Below are positions 1-12,600 of a DNA stretch of 64,000 nucleotides, in pieces; the first letter of the stretch is position 1; the number at the start of each line of letters is the position of its first letter. Position numbers and translations under genes: made by a program. The notes below the pieces were generated by a model. The model had not been told where the DNA came from and searched no databases. It saw only the letters and a program-made list of their open reading frames with translations. The DNA comes from Oasisia sp. SBJ-2009 (Eukaryota; Annelida; Polychaeta; Sabellida; Siboglinidae), in assembly GCA_964017155.1 (NCBI GenBank), contig OZ024856.1, positions 1,335,201-1,399,200 on the forward strand, read 5' to 3'.

Positions 1-274
1 ATTCTTTTTATTCTGGGTAGTTTGTAGCCGTGACTTCAAGCCAGCAGGCCTGCCTGGATAGGGTAGCTAATTGGTATTCCAGCAGTGGCAGGTGCATTCT
101 GCAGGGTTTTTGTATCTTCAATAGTAATGGTTTTCTGTAAATGCAAGTTGAGTTTGTTTTGATGTTACATCATATAAAGGGTGACAAACATAAACAATTA
201 ATATTCTGAACAACTAGAGAATGAAATATCAGACACGTTATTGATATCGTCTGCTGTTTTCACACAGTGTGGCT

Positions 275-435
275 GTGTTTCTGGTCATTTCATATGAACA
301 ACCAGAGACAATGCCAATTAGGTGATTACAGTGACGAGTTTAGGCAGTGACTATGATTCACCAACACACATTTCAGTTATAATTACCAACTCACTATAGC
401 CCTAAGGACTTCAGGGCCACTTGGCCCATTTGTCT
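275..435 (+). mobile_element. Dispersed repeat, tail fragment
   Basis: CCAATTAGGTGATTACAG, CTATGATTCACCAA and AAGGACTTCAGGGCCACTTG match the tail at 54460-54575 and 52640-52720. Confidence 0.6.
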
Positions 436-441
436 TTGCCA

Positions 442-541
442 CCCTATGCTGTTATTTGGCACTACGTTGTATAGGATTATTAAATCTGACTGACTTATCA
501 CTCTATTCTGTTAATTGGCACAACAGCTGTATAGTATTACT
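442..541. repeat. 60-bp tandem duplication before exon 1
   Basis: CTATGCTGTTATTTGGCACT and onward (442-481) recurs in diverged form as CTATTCTGTTAATTGGCACA (502-541), just upstream of the 579/580 acceptor. Confidence 0.55.
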
Positions 542-579
542 TCGATCACAAGAATACTGGTTCCATTGTTGACCACCAG

Positions 580-663
580 GTGAAGACAACGCACTACATT
601 TGTCGAACGAAGAATCCTCGCTGGGAAGTCGGGGTGGAGTTCATTGTGAGTGACTTCACAAAG
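580..663 (+). CDS. Exon 1 in window (C2-A, beta strands)
   Basis: It encodes 28 residues ending FIVSDFTK and containing the C2 signature NPRW. The acceptor is ACCACCAG/GTG and the donor AAAG/GTGAGA; phase is 0 at both ends. A 29-bp minisatellite begins six bases after the donor. Confidence 0.85.
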
Positions 664-3600
664 GTGAGATGACACAGAGGGCAGGGGGTGGGGGAGAGGG
701 ACACAGAGGGCAGGGGATGGGGGAGAGGGACACAGAGGACAGGGGATGGGGGAGAGGGACACAGACGGTGGGGGATGGGGGGAGGGACACAGAGGGTGGG
801 GGATGGAGGAGAGGGACACAGAGGACAGGGGATGGGGGAGAGGGACACAGAGGACAGGGGATGGGGGAGAGGGACACAGAGGACAGGTGATGGGGGAGAG
901 GGACACAGAGGACAGGGGATGGGGGAGAGGGACACAGAGGACAGGGGATGGGGGAGAGGGACACAGAGGACAGGGGATGGGGGAGAGGGACACAGAGGAC
1001 AGGGGGTGGGGGAGAGGGACACAGAGGACAGGGGATGGGGGAGAGGGACACAGAGGACAGGGGGTGGGGGAGAGGGACACAGAGGACAGGGGGTGGGGGA
1101 GAGGGACACAGAGGACAGGGGATGGGGGAGAGGGACACAGAGGACAGGGGATGGGGGAGAGGGACACAGAGGGCAGGGGATGGGGGAGAGGGACACAGAG
1201 GGCAGGGGATGGGGGAGAGGGACACAGAGGGTGGGGGGTGGGGGAGAGGGACACAGAGGGCAGGGGATGGGGGAGAGGGACACAGAGGGCAGGGGATGGG
1301 GAGAGGGACACAGAGGGCAGGGGATGGGGGAGAGGGACACAGAGGGTGGGGGGGTGGGGGAGAGGGACACAGAGGGTGGGGGATGGGGGAGAGGGACACA
1401 GAGGGCAGGGGATGGGGGAGAGGGACACAGAGGACAGGGGATGGGGGAGAGGGACACAGAGGGTGGGGGGTGGGGGAGAGGGACACAGAGGGCAGGGGAT
1501 GGGGGAGAGGGACACAGAGGGCAGGGGATGGGGGAGAGGGACACAGAGGACAGGGGATGGGGGAGAGGGACACAGAGGGTGGGGGTGGGGGAGAGGGACA
1601 CAGAGGACAGGGGATGGGGGAGAGGGACACAGAGGGCAGGGGATGGGGGAGAGGGACACAGAGGGCAGGGGATGGGGGAGAGGGACACAGAGGACAGGGG
1701 ATGGGGGAGAGGGACACAGAGGACAGGGGATGGGGGAGAGGGACACAGAGGACAGGGGATGGGGGAGAGGGACACAGAGGGCAGGGGGTGGGGGAGAGGG
1801 ACACAGAGGACAGGGGATGGGGGAGAGGGACACAGAGGACAGGGGATGGGGGAGAGGGACACAGAGGACAGGGGATGGGGGAGAGGGACACAGAGGGCAG
1901 GGGGTGGGGGAGAGGGACACAGAGGACAGGGGATGGGGGAGAGGGACACAGAGGACAGGGGATGGGGGAGAGGGACACAGAGGACAGGGGATGGGGGAGA
2001 GGGACACAGAGGGCAGGGGATGGGGGAGAGGGACACAGAGGACAGGGGATGGGGGAGAGGGACACAGAGGACAGGGGATGGGGGAGAGGGACACAGAGGG
2101 CAGGGGGTGGGGGAGAGGGACACAGAGGACAGGGGATGGGGGAGAGGGACACAGAGGACAGGGGATGGGGGAGAGGGACACAGAGGGCAGGGGATGGGGG
2201 AGAGGGACACAGAGGGCAGGGGATGGGGGAGAGGGACACAGAGGGCAGGGGGTGGGGGAGAGGGACACAGAGGACAGGGGATGGGGGAGAGGGACACAGA
2301 GGACAGGGGATGGGGGAGAGGGACACAGAGGGCAGGGGATGGGGGAGAGGGACACAGAGGACAGGGGATGGGGGAGAGGGACACAGAGGACAGGGGCTGG
2401 GGGAGAGGGACACAGAGGGCAGGGGGTGGGGGAGAGGGACACAGAGGGCAGGGGAAGGGGGAGAGGGACACAGAGGGCAGGGGAAGGGGGAGAGGGACAC
2501 AGAGGACAGGGGATGGGGGAGAGGGACACAGAGGGTGGGGGATGGGGGAGAGGGACACAGAGGGTGGGGGATGGGGGAGAGGGACACAGAGGGCAGGGGA
2601 TGGGTGAGAGGGACACAGAGGGTGGGGGATGGAGGAGAGGGACACAGAGGGTGGGGGACGGGGGAGAGGGACACAGAGGGCAGGGGATGGAGGAGAGGGA
2701 CACAGAGGGTGGGGGATGGGGGAGAGGGACACAGAAGGTGGGGGATGGGGGAGAGGGACACAGAGGACAGGGGATGGAGGAGAGGGACGCAGAGGGTGGG
2801 GGATGGGGGAGAGGGACACAGAGGGTGGGGGATGGGGGAGAGGGACACAGAGGGTGGGGGATGGGGGAGAGGGACACAGAAGGTGGGGGATGGGGGAGAG
2901 GGACACAGAGGACAGGGGATGGAGGAGAGGGACGCAGAGGGTGGGGGATGGGGGAGAGGGACACAGAGGGTGGGGGATGGGGGAGAGGGACACAGAGGGT
3001 GGGGGATGGGGGAGAGGGACACAGAGGGTGGGGGATGGGGGAGAGGGACACAGAGGGTGGGGGATGGAGGAGAGGGACACAGAGGGTGGGGGATGGGGGA
3101 GAGGGACACAGAGGGTGGGGGATGGGGGAGAGGGACACAGAGGGCAGGGGGTGGGGGAGAGGGACACAGAGGGTGGGGGATGGGGGAGAGGGACACAGAG
3201 GGCAGGGGATGGAGGAGAGGGACACAGAGGGCAGGGGATGGGGGAGAGGGACACAGAGGGCAGGGGAAGGGGGAGAGGGACACAGAGGGCAGGGGAAGGG
3301 GGAGAGGGACACAGAGGGCAGGGGATGGGGGAGAGGGACACAGAGGGCAGGGGATGGGGGAGAGGGACACAGAGGGCAGGGGATGGAGGAGAGGGACACA
3401 GAGGGCAGGGGATGGGGGAGAGGGACACAGAGGGTGGGGGATGGGGGAGAGGGACACAGAGGGTGGGGGATGGGGGAGAGGGACACAGAGGGCAGGGGAT
3501 GGAGGAGAGGGACACAGAGGGCAGGGGATGGGGGAGAGGGACACAGAGGGTGGGGGATGGGGGAGAGGGACACAGAGGGCAGGGGATGGAGGAGAGGGAC

Positions 3601-6600
3601 ACAGAGGGCAGGGGATGGGGGAGAGGGACACAGAGGGCAGGGGAAGGGGGAGAGGGACACAGAGGGCAGGGGATGGGGGAGAGGGACACAGAGGGCAGGG
3701 GATGGAGGAGAGGGACACAGAGGGCAGGGGATGGGGGAGAGGGACACAGAGGGTGGGGGATGGGGGAGAGGGACACAGAGGGCAGGGGATGGAGGAGAGG
3801 GACACAGAGGACAGGGGATGGGGGAGAGGGACACAGAGGGCAGGGGATGGGGGAGAGGGACACAGAGGGCGGGGGATGGGGGAGAGGGACACAGAGGGCA
3901 GGGGATGGAGGAGAGGGACACAGAGGACAGGGGATGGGGGAGAGGGACACAGAGGGCAGGGGATGGGGGAGAGGGACACAGAGGGCGGGGGATGGGGGAG
4001 AGGGACACAGAGGGCAGGGGATGGAGGAGAGGGACACAGAGGGCAGGGGATGGGGGAGAGGGACACAGAAGGCAGGGGATGGGGGAGAGGGACACAGAGG
4101 GCAGGGGATGGGGGAGAGGGACACAGAGGGCAGGGGATGGATGGGGGAAAGGGACACAGAGGGCAGGGGATGGAGGAGAGGGACACAGAGGGCAGGGGAT
4201 GGGGGAGAGGGACACAGAGGGCAGGGGATGGAGGAGAGGGACACAGAGGACAGGGGATGGGGGAGAGGGACACAGAGGACAGGGGATGGGGGAGAGGGAC
4301 ACAGAGGGCAGGGGATGGGGGAGAGGGACACAGAGGGCAGGGGATGGAGGAGAGGGACACAGAGGACAGGGGATGGGGGAGAGGGACACAGAGGGCAGGG
4401 GATGGGGGAGAGGGACACAGAGGGCAGGGGATGGGGGAGAGGGACACAGAGGGCAGGGGATGGGGGAGAGGGACACAGAGGGTGGGGGATGGGGGAGAGG
4501 GACACAGAGGACAGGGGATGGGGGAGAGGGACACAGAGGGCAGGGGATGGAGGAGAGGGACACAGAGGGCAGGGGATGGGGGAGAGGGACACAGAGGGTG
4601 GGGGATGGGGGAGAGGGACACAGAGGGTGGGGGATGGGGGAGAGGGACACAGAGGGCGGGGGATGGGGGAGAGGGACACAGAGGGCAGGGGATGGGGGAG
4701 AGGGACACAGAGGGCAGGGGATGGGGGAGAGGGACACAGAGGGCAGGGGATGGGGGAGAGGGACACAGAGGGCAGGGGATGGGGGAGAGGGACACAGAGG
4801 GCAGGGGATGGGGGAGAGGGACACAGAGGGCAGGGGATGGATGGGGGAAAGGGACACAGAGGGCAGGGGATGGGGGAGAGGGACACAGAGGGCAGGGGGA
4901 GAGGGACACAGAGGGCAGGGGATGGGGGAGAGGGACACAGAGGGCAGGGGATGGGGGAGAGGGACACAGAGGGTGGGGGATGGGGGAGAGGGACACAGAG
5001 GGTGGGGGATGGGGGAGAGGGACACAGAGGGTGGGGGATGGGGGAGAGGGACACAGAGGGCAGGGGATGGGGGAGAGGGACACAGAGGGCAGGGGATGGG
5101 GGAGAGGGACACAGAGGGCAGGGGATGGGGGAGAGGGAGAGGGACTGATATTGTAGCTCAGGGGCAAAAGGAAAGAAAGATGTTGTTCATGGCTTCAAGA
5201 TCCCAGTAGACAGCAAATATGTCATCATTTACTCCAAAGTAAGATACTTCTAGTGGCCTGACAACATCATTAAAGGACTCTCTCGTTAAATCATTTTCTC
5301 ACATCAAAAGTCCTATCTCGTTAAAAAGTGTCTAAAATTGTTTTCTCTCACGAAAGGACTCCACTCAATAAATGTCTCTTCATTAAAGATCCCTTCTGTT
5401 AAGAGTTCTCTCATGAAACGTTGCCTTTTATTAGAACGTTTCTTCAGGGTAAAGGTGTCCTTTCATACACTGGGAAAACCACAGATGAAGGGGGAAATGT
5501 CCTCAGCAGCACATTTGGGGGCAGCACTTTGGAGAGATTGTTTTGCATTCAAAATTCATTCATTTTTATAAATTGTGGTTCACAAGAGTTCTGAACATGT
5601 CACTGTTAAATAAAAAAATACGGAAGCAAACTTGTTAACAAATATTATTCAAATGCACATTCGAATGCATTTTTCAGCGCATTCGAAAAAGCGAATCATA
5701 AAATTTGCATTTGAATGCCAAATATGTGACTGTTTCATCGAATGCATATCAAAATGGTGGCATATTGCAAACATAATTTTGACCAGCCTTATGGCAGTCT
5801 GTGTGACTAACAGGGTCTTCTCCCTCCTCTACCCACCCAACCCAGGCTAGAGAGGACACAGGCAATGGTTCAGTGGTGCTCTGGGCCAACCCACCACCAG
5901 CGTTACTTCTCACACTCTGGTCAAGCTCACAGCTTCCCACTCAACACTGGTGAATTGCTGGGTATTGATTGTCCAGCAGCTTTGACGTAGTCACAGAATC
6001 TTGATCACTGGAGCAAAACAAACAATTTACAAAACACATGAATAATTTCTGTCTAGCTAGAGCAGGGGTTCACATGACCTTTGAAACTTTTTACAGCCAG
6101 CGTTCCTGTTGACACGTGGCAATAAGGCAGGTGTAACTGGCAAGTAAGAATAATAATTAGGTAACATCTATTGATTTAGGTGCAATAGTGATGAACCCCT
6201 CTCATTAATGGTCCCTTCTCATTAGAGGTTCCCTCTCATTAAAGGTCCCTCTCATTAGAAGTCCCCTCATTAAAGGTTCCCTCTCATTAAAAGTTGCCTG
6301 TTGTTAAAGGTCTCATTACAAATAATCTATCAATAATGGTCACATGACCATCCAACGTTATTACTCGTCTCATTTTAGATTCATTTTGCCAAAATCCAAA
6401 CCTATTTAAAGGGTGGTTGTTTGCATTTGCAGAAGTATTCATTAAGCGTGATGTGTGGTGGGTTTGGTTATCACCAACTAATGCTGCAGTGGCTCTATCT
6501 AATGACTCAAACATATAATTACTAATGCAGATTAACGCTGATAATTTTTTTTATGGGACCATCCTTTGGAAGTGTGTATTCAGTTAGGATGAAATGTTTA

Positions 6601-9600
6601 GGTAAATCATTGAAAACATTTTTCCCATGTGTGATAAATTTTGTTTGATCCCAGACAATGCTGTCCTTCATCGTGTATGACTGGGACGGCCGGGACGCCA
6701 GTCAGGACGACTTCCTTGGGTCGGCCTATGTGATCCTCTCACAGGTAAACCACCAAGATCTTTTGTCTGAAGAAGTTCATCAGACTAACTTGTTTAGATC
6801 TTTCTTTTAGAATATTTCACAGTGAATTTTCCTTTTTTGTAACGTTCAGCGAACTCCAGACGTCAGCCACTAGATGGCGACATGGTAGCCTTTCTGCACA
6901 GTCATGGTGGCCAGGGACACCAGTGAGACCACTCAGACACTACCATGTCGCCATCTAGTGGTAGGTCTCAAAAGATCCACGATCTAAAAACGGAGAAGAC
7001 AAAATGAAAGAAAGAAAAACAATTAATTTACTGTGAAACATTTAAAAAGAAAAAATGCCTTGTGGATTAGATTTCTATAACCATAAAGCCTGTATTGTTC
7101 AAATAGTATTCCCTATCTCTACCACAAAAGTGACATGCATAGATACGGATATATGGCACCACTCTGTCCACTGTGTACTGTCCACTGTGTACTGTCCACT
7201 GTGTACTGTCCACTGTGTACTGTCCACTGTGTACTGTCCACTGTGTACTGTCCACTGTGTACTGTCCACTGTGTACTGTCCACTGTGTACTGTCCACTGT
7301 GTACTGTCCACTGTGTACTGTCCACTGTGTACTGTCCACTGTGTACTGTCCACTGTGTACTGTCCACTGTGTACTGTCCACTGTGTACTGTCCACTGTGT
7401 ACTGTCCACTGTGTACTGGCCGCTGTTGGCTCCTGTATCTCAGAAACTTTTGAGGATCTATATTTATAATTTGGCATAGACATATCTTAGGGCACTGCCC
7501 CTATGCATGAGAAATATTGATTTGAATGGTTGGTTCTAAAAGCCCACGAGTCCTGAAAGGCGGTCATTATTCACAGTTGACTTTATTTTCAAAACTCTAA
7601 TTTATATCTAATTTGGGGTTATTTTGCATATGCGTATCTAGGTACAGAGGTGGTACACAAGACATTTGTATTGTATTGAATGTTTCTATGAACACCTCTG
7701 GGCTTCTCAAAAAGCTAGACGTTCACATCTTCCTGTTTCTGCCTAGCACCTGCCTCAGTAGAATGTTGACAGCCAGAACCAATGTGCCCCCCCCCCCCCC
7801 ACTGCCTGTGTATGTCTTGTTCTCCTCTGCTGCCTCTGGTCTATTCTTGGAGGATGCTGACCTGTGATTAATCCACTACTGGAGCCAGGCAGCTGCTTAT
7901 GTCAACAACCAATTAGATCCATGTTAAACTGAGAAACTGAAAAGTTGCCAGCAATTTCCACTTTAAGACTACCAATGCCCTTTAGGCCTATAGAGGGTAA
8001 CCTATATGTTAATAGTGGAGATTAGCTGAACTATACGTTTTGATGAGAATAATTGTAATAACTATAAAATTCATTACTAATAATTCTTACTTGATAACAT
8101 TTGCAATAATTTTATTATTGTGAAGTTACACAACTGTCCAGAGATAGCCAGAGCAGTGTAAATGGTCATTGAGCTTAACGCAACCTTTTTCAAGTTTTGC
8201 ACAGGCATTTCACCAGGTAGTGCCAAATGAGAAATATATATTTGATTGAATCATTCTAAATGCATCTCAGGGCTCTCCAAAATGCCAATTCTTTTATGGT
8301 TTGCCAGTTTTTAAACTCTTGTAACATTTTCTCTAGTTTGTTTATTGATGCTCCATGTTGCAATGCTTCCTTCCAGTATAAGCTTTTCCCCAGGGCCTCC
8401 AAAATGACAAATATTTCACATGTTTTTTCATTTAATTTTCTTTCTACTTATAGCAAAGTATCTTCCGCCCATGGAAGTCTTTGTAAACAGTATTTTTAAT
8501 AACACATAAACTAATGTATACAGTCTTCACAAAGTGATCTACTCAAACATTTTAAACCCAGGTGTATCTTCATACCCTCCACCAACCATGTCTGTCATAA
8601 TAATAGTTTACTTACATTATGACTCTTAATTATCTGTAACAACGAATCACCAAAAATCACAACATACCAATAGTCCAAAGACTTCAGGGCCCATTTTTTA
8701 CTGAAACGTTGACAAGTTTGCTTTCTTGTCACCAGGAGGAGCCATGTGTGTTGCGGAAGAGCCTCCCTTTGGGCTACAACCTCTTCCACGCAGAGCCGGG
8801 AGAGGACACCAACAAACTGGGGTCTATCACCATCAGTGTCATTCACCGGCCTGTCCCTTCAGTTGCCAGATCTAGTGAGCAACTACTTTAGTCACACCTA
8901 TCACAGCAACTACTTTAGTCACACCTATCACAGCAACTACTTTAGTCACACCTATCACAGCAACAACTTTAGTCACACCTATCACATCAACAACTTTAGT
9001 CACACCTATCACAGCAACAACTTTAGTCACACCTATCACAGCAACAACTTTAGTCACACCTATCACAGCAACAACTTTAGTCACACCTATCACAGCAACA
9101 ACTTTAGTCACACCTATCACAGCAACAACTTTAGTCACTCCTATTACAGGGACAACTTTAGTCACTCCTATTACAGGGACAACTTTAGTCACACCTATCA
9201 CAGCAACAACTTTAGTCACTCCTATCACAGCAACAACTTTAGTCACTCCTATTACAGGGACAACTTTAGTCACACCTATCACAGCAACAACTTTAGTCAC
9301 ACCTATCACAGCAACAACGTTAGTCACACCTATCACAGCAACAACTTTAGTCACACCTATCACAGCAACAACTTTAGTCACTCCTATTACAGGGACAACT
9401 TTAGTCACACCTATCACAGCAACAACTTTAGTCACTCCTATCACAGCAACAACTTTAGTCACTCCTATTACAGGGACGACATGTGTCAGTGCTCTTGTCG
9501 CTTACAGAGAACTTAAAATAGTTGAGAATTATGGTGTCTACAGTTTGCATTCTTAGAATGCTTTTTACATGTCACAATGACTAACATTACTTGAGCTGTA

Positions 9601-12600
9601 TTTGGTAAATACTTGTCACAGATGATTGACATGGATTTACATTATTCTTCTTTGAGGTGTAGGCCTACAGACAGAGTTTTACATAAATATTTTGCCTATA
9701 TAAATGTTTAGTCCTTTGGGCCAAAGGTCCAAGTAGCTGGGGACCAAGGACCCTAATTTTGAAGGTTGTGGACACCTCGTGCACTTGCTGAGTGAGTGAG
9801 TGAGTGAGTGAGTGAGTGAGTGAGTGAGTGAGTGAGTGAGTGAGTGAGTGAGTGAGTGAGTGAGTGAGTGAGTGAGTGAGTGAGTGAGTGAGTGAGTGAG
9901 TGAGTGAGTGAGTGAGTGAGTGAGTGAGTGAGTGAGTGAGTGAGTGACTGGGTTCTGGGAGTAGAGGCACCATCGTGGACACTGGCTCCAAATGTGTCGT
10001 GTATGACATCTATTTCCAGCAAAATGTACAGAAATGTGTCGTTCCATGTGTATGAGTGTTGTACTCCAGTGTCTGTTGTAGATGCCTGTGACGTGGTGGG
10101 CCAGGGCGTGCAGACCCCCAAGACAAGGAACTTCATCTCCTCAGCTGTGAGTGGACATATCTGTCTAATACATTTGACTGCTATTTTTATCAAGATAAAA
10201 TATTTTTATTTCATCATAAAATCCAGTTAATGTATATAAACAATGGTTTATCTTGACCCTACAGATGAGTCACATTTAAATACATCTGTGTATTGCTTTG
10301 TAATAAACTCCACCTTATTTGTTACGCTATCCATCTTGTTTAATTATTGTTACCGCATTTATAATGTAATTTGTTTCAAATTGTTTTACTGTTTGTGTCA
10401 CTTACGACAGTATTAGTCCTTTGGGTCGAAGGTCGAGCAGACTTATGGCATCACTCTGTGTTCATTGTTAGCTCCCGTATCTCAGAAACTGTTTCTCTAA
10501 TTTGGTGTTTACATATATTAGGACACTGCCACTATGCAAGAGAAATGTGTAATTGATTGGATCATTCTAAAGGTACCCTTGGGCCTTTGAGAGCTAAAAA
10601 AATAAATTTTCAGGATGCCTAGAAACTGAAATAACTATTTCTCAAATTTGTCATAGACATAACTTTGGGTGATACACAAGAAATTTGTATTGGATTGGAT
10701 GTTTCTAAAGCTTAACTGGATAATAAGCTTTCCTAATTTTGCACAGGTACAGCAGTACAGTCAATATTGTCTATACATTTATAAAGGTGTAGCATAATTT
10801 CATATATACTTATTGCTCACAGAGTCTTAAAACACTCGATATTGTTTTTTTTTTATTGTTTTTTTTCGTAGAGACAGAAGTTGTCATCAAGTGGTGTGTC
10901 CCGCAATGAACGTGTGTCATTTGGTAAGTCTCATTGGCAGAACAAGTGATTCACTCTAATAATGTATTCTGTGTGATTCAGTTTACAAGAGACTGCTCAA
11001 TGTGTTTTGAAAAGTGCAAGTGAGCCTTTGAATCCATCTGTTTTGCCAGACAATGCGTCTCCTGTTACAAACACAGCTCCCTTCAATGTATTATACACAA
11101 CATGACTAGCGCACTCAAAGCATGGACACTGAGAAATATGTATTTTCCTAGTCACCTAAACTCACTGATCCTTGTTTACTTTGCACCAGAACCTTTTTTA
11201 GAGAATTGGTGAATCTCAGCCAAGAAGTGCGTGGATTTTATAATTGTCTTTCATAAGAGCAAGGGGAAAATATCAGGTGTAACCAACTGTATTTACACAC
11301 ATATATGTATGTATACACTGTATATATCAGTTGTATGCAATCCTAGCATACATATTGTATGAAAATTGTTTAATTTTACATTAGACAAACAAATATGTAT
11401 TACACTGATCAGTTGAAACTGTTTGTTCCAGACCAGGATCTGTTGGAGGTTCACATCATGCAGGCGAAGAACCTCATGGCCATGGACAGCAATGGTCAGT
11501 GGTCACTGCAGTAGTCACTGTCCACAGTAGTGGTCAGTACTGGTCACTTTAGATGCAAAACAAAATTGAATAATCCAACAGTGGATATTTACCTGTGGTA
11601 TAGAATAACACATGGATCCAGAAACCACCATAAGCCACCACCCTAGAACATCCACTACAACTTGACACACAGACCACCCACATATAAACATCACAAAGTT
11701 GACGTATATGTGTCTAGGTGTGTGGGTAAACACTGGTTATGTTATCATTTTCACCCTAGATGGCTGAACCTTTGAGGTCTAACTTTCAGTGATTAATCTA
11801 CACAACTCCTCTGAAGAAATGTGACATATTTTGTTTTGAAATGTCCAATGGGCCAATGTTTTTTAACTGGTTTCGGGGATTGGACATTAGATGGACTTAA
11901 GTTGTGCACATTTTCTGTGATTGATCTGAAGACTAACAATCCATGTGGGCCTACATGTAGCTTGAGTTACGAAAGAAGACAGACCTCATTTACATGTACG
12001 CAGAGAAACCAGCTGCTTCATCTGTACACAGCATCACCAGGAGGATGGGCCTAGTTCTTGGACAGACCACCTGAGTGGACCACCACCCCCTAGACCACCC
12101 ACCATGATCTCACACATAGCCAGTGTAGACCACCCACCTTGATCTCACACATAGCTAGTGTAGACCACCCACCTTGATCTCACACATAGCTAGTGTAGAC
12201 CACCCACCTTGATCTCACACATAGCTAGTGTAGACCACCCACCTTGATCTCACACATACCCCATGTAGACCACCCACCTTGATCTCACACATAGCTAGTG
12301 TAGACCACCCACCTTGATCTCACACATACCCCATGTAGACCACCCACCTTGATCTCACACATACCCCATGTAGACCACCCACCTTGATCTCACACATACC
12401 CCATGTAGACCACCCACCTTGATCTCACACATACCCCATGTAGACCACCCACCTTGATCTCACACATAGCCAGTGTAGACCACCCACCTTGATCTCACAC
12501 ATACCCCATGTAGACCACCCACCTTGATCTCACACATAGCCAGTGTAGACCACCCACCTTGATCTCACACATACCCCATGTAGACCACCCACCTTGATCT

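Noticed and set aside
511..5209. Open frames of 640-1,533 codons on both strands
   Set aside because: They are translations of the 29-bp minisatellite, whose length is not a multiple of three and which lacks stops in many frames; the true exon ends at 663.
7055..7483. ORFs of [18 protein letters not shown] repeats
   Set aside because: Translation of the 14-bp array in every frame.
8746..9516. 256-codon ORF reading through exon 3 into HTYHSNNFS repeats
   Set aside because: Exon 3 ends at a good donor at 8875 whose phase matches exon 4; the rest is the 27-bp array, although readthrough could occur.
10018..10080. Alternative acceptor TTTCCAG at 10019 for exon 4
   Set aside because: In the required phase it runs into TAG at the 10081 acceptor, while 10082 gives an open, phase-consistent exon.
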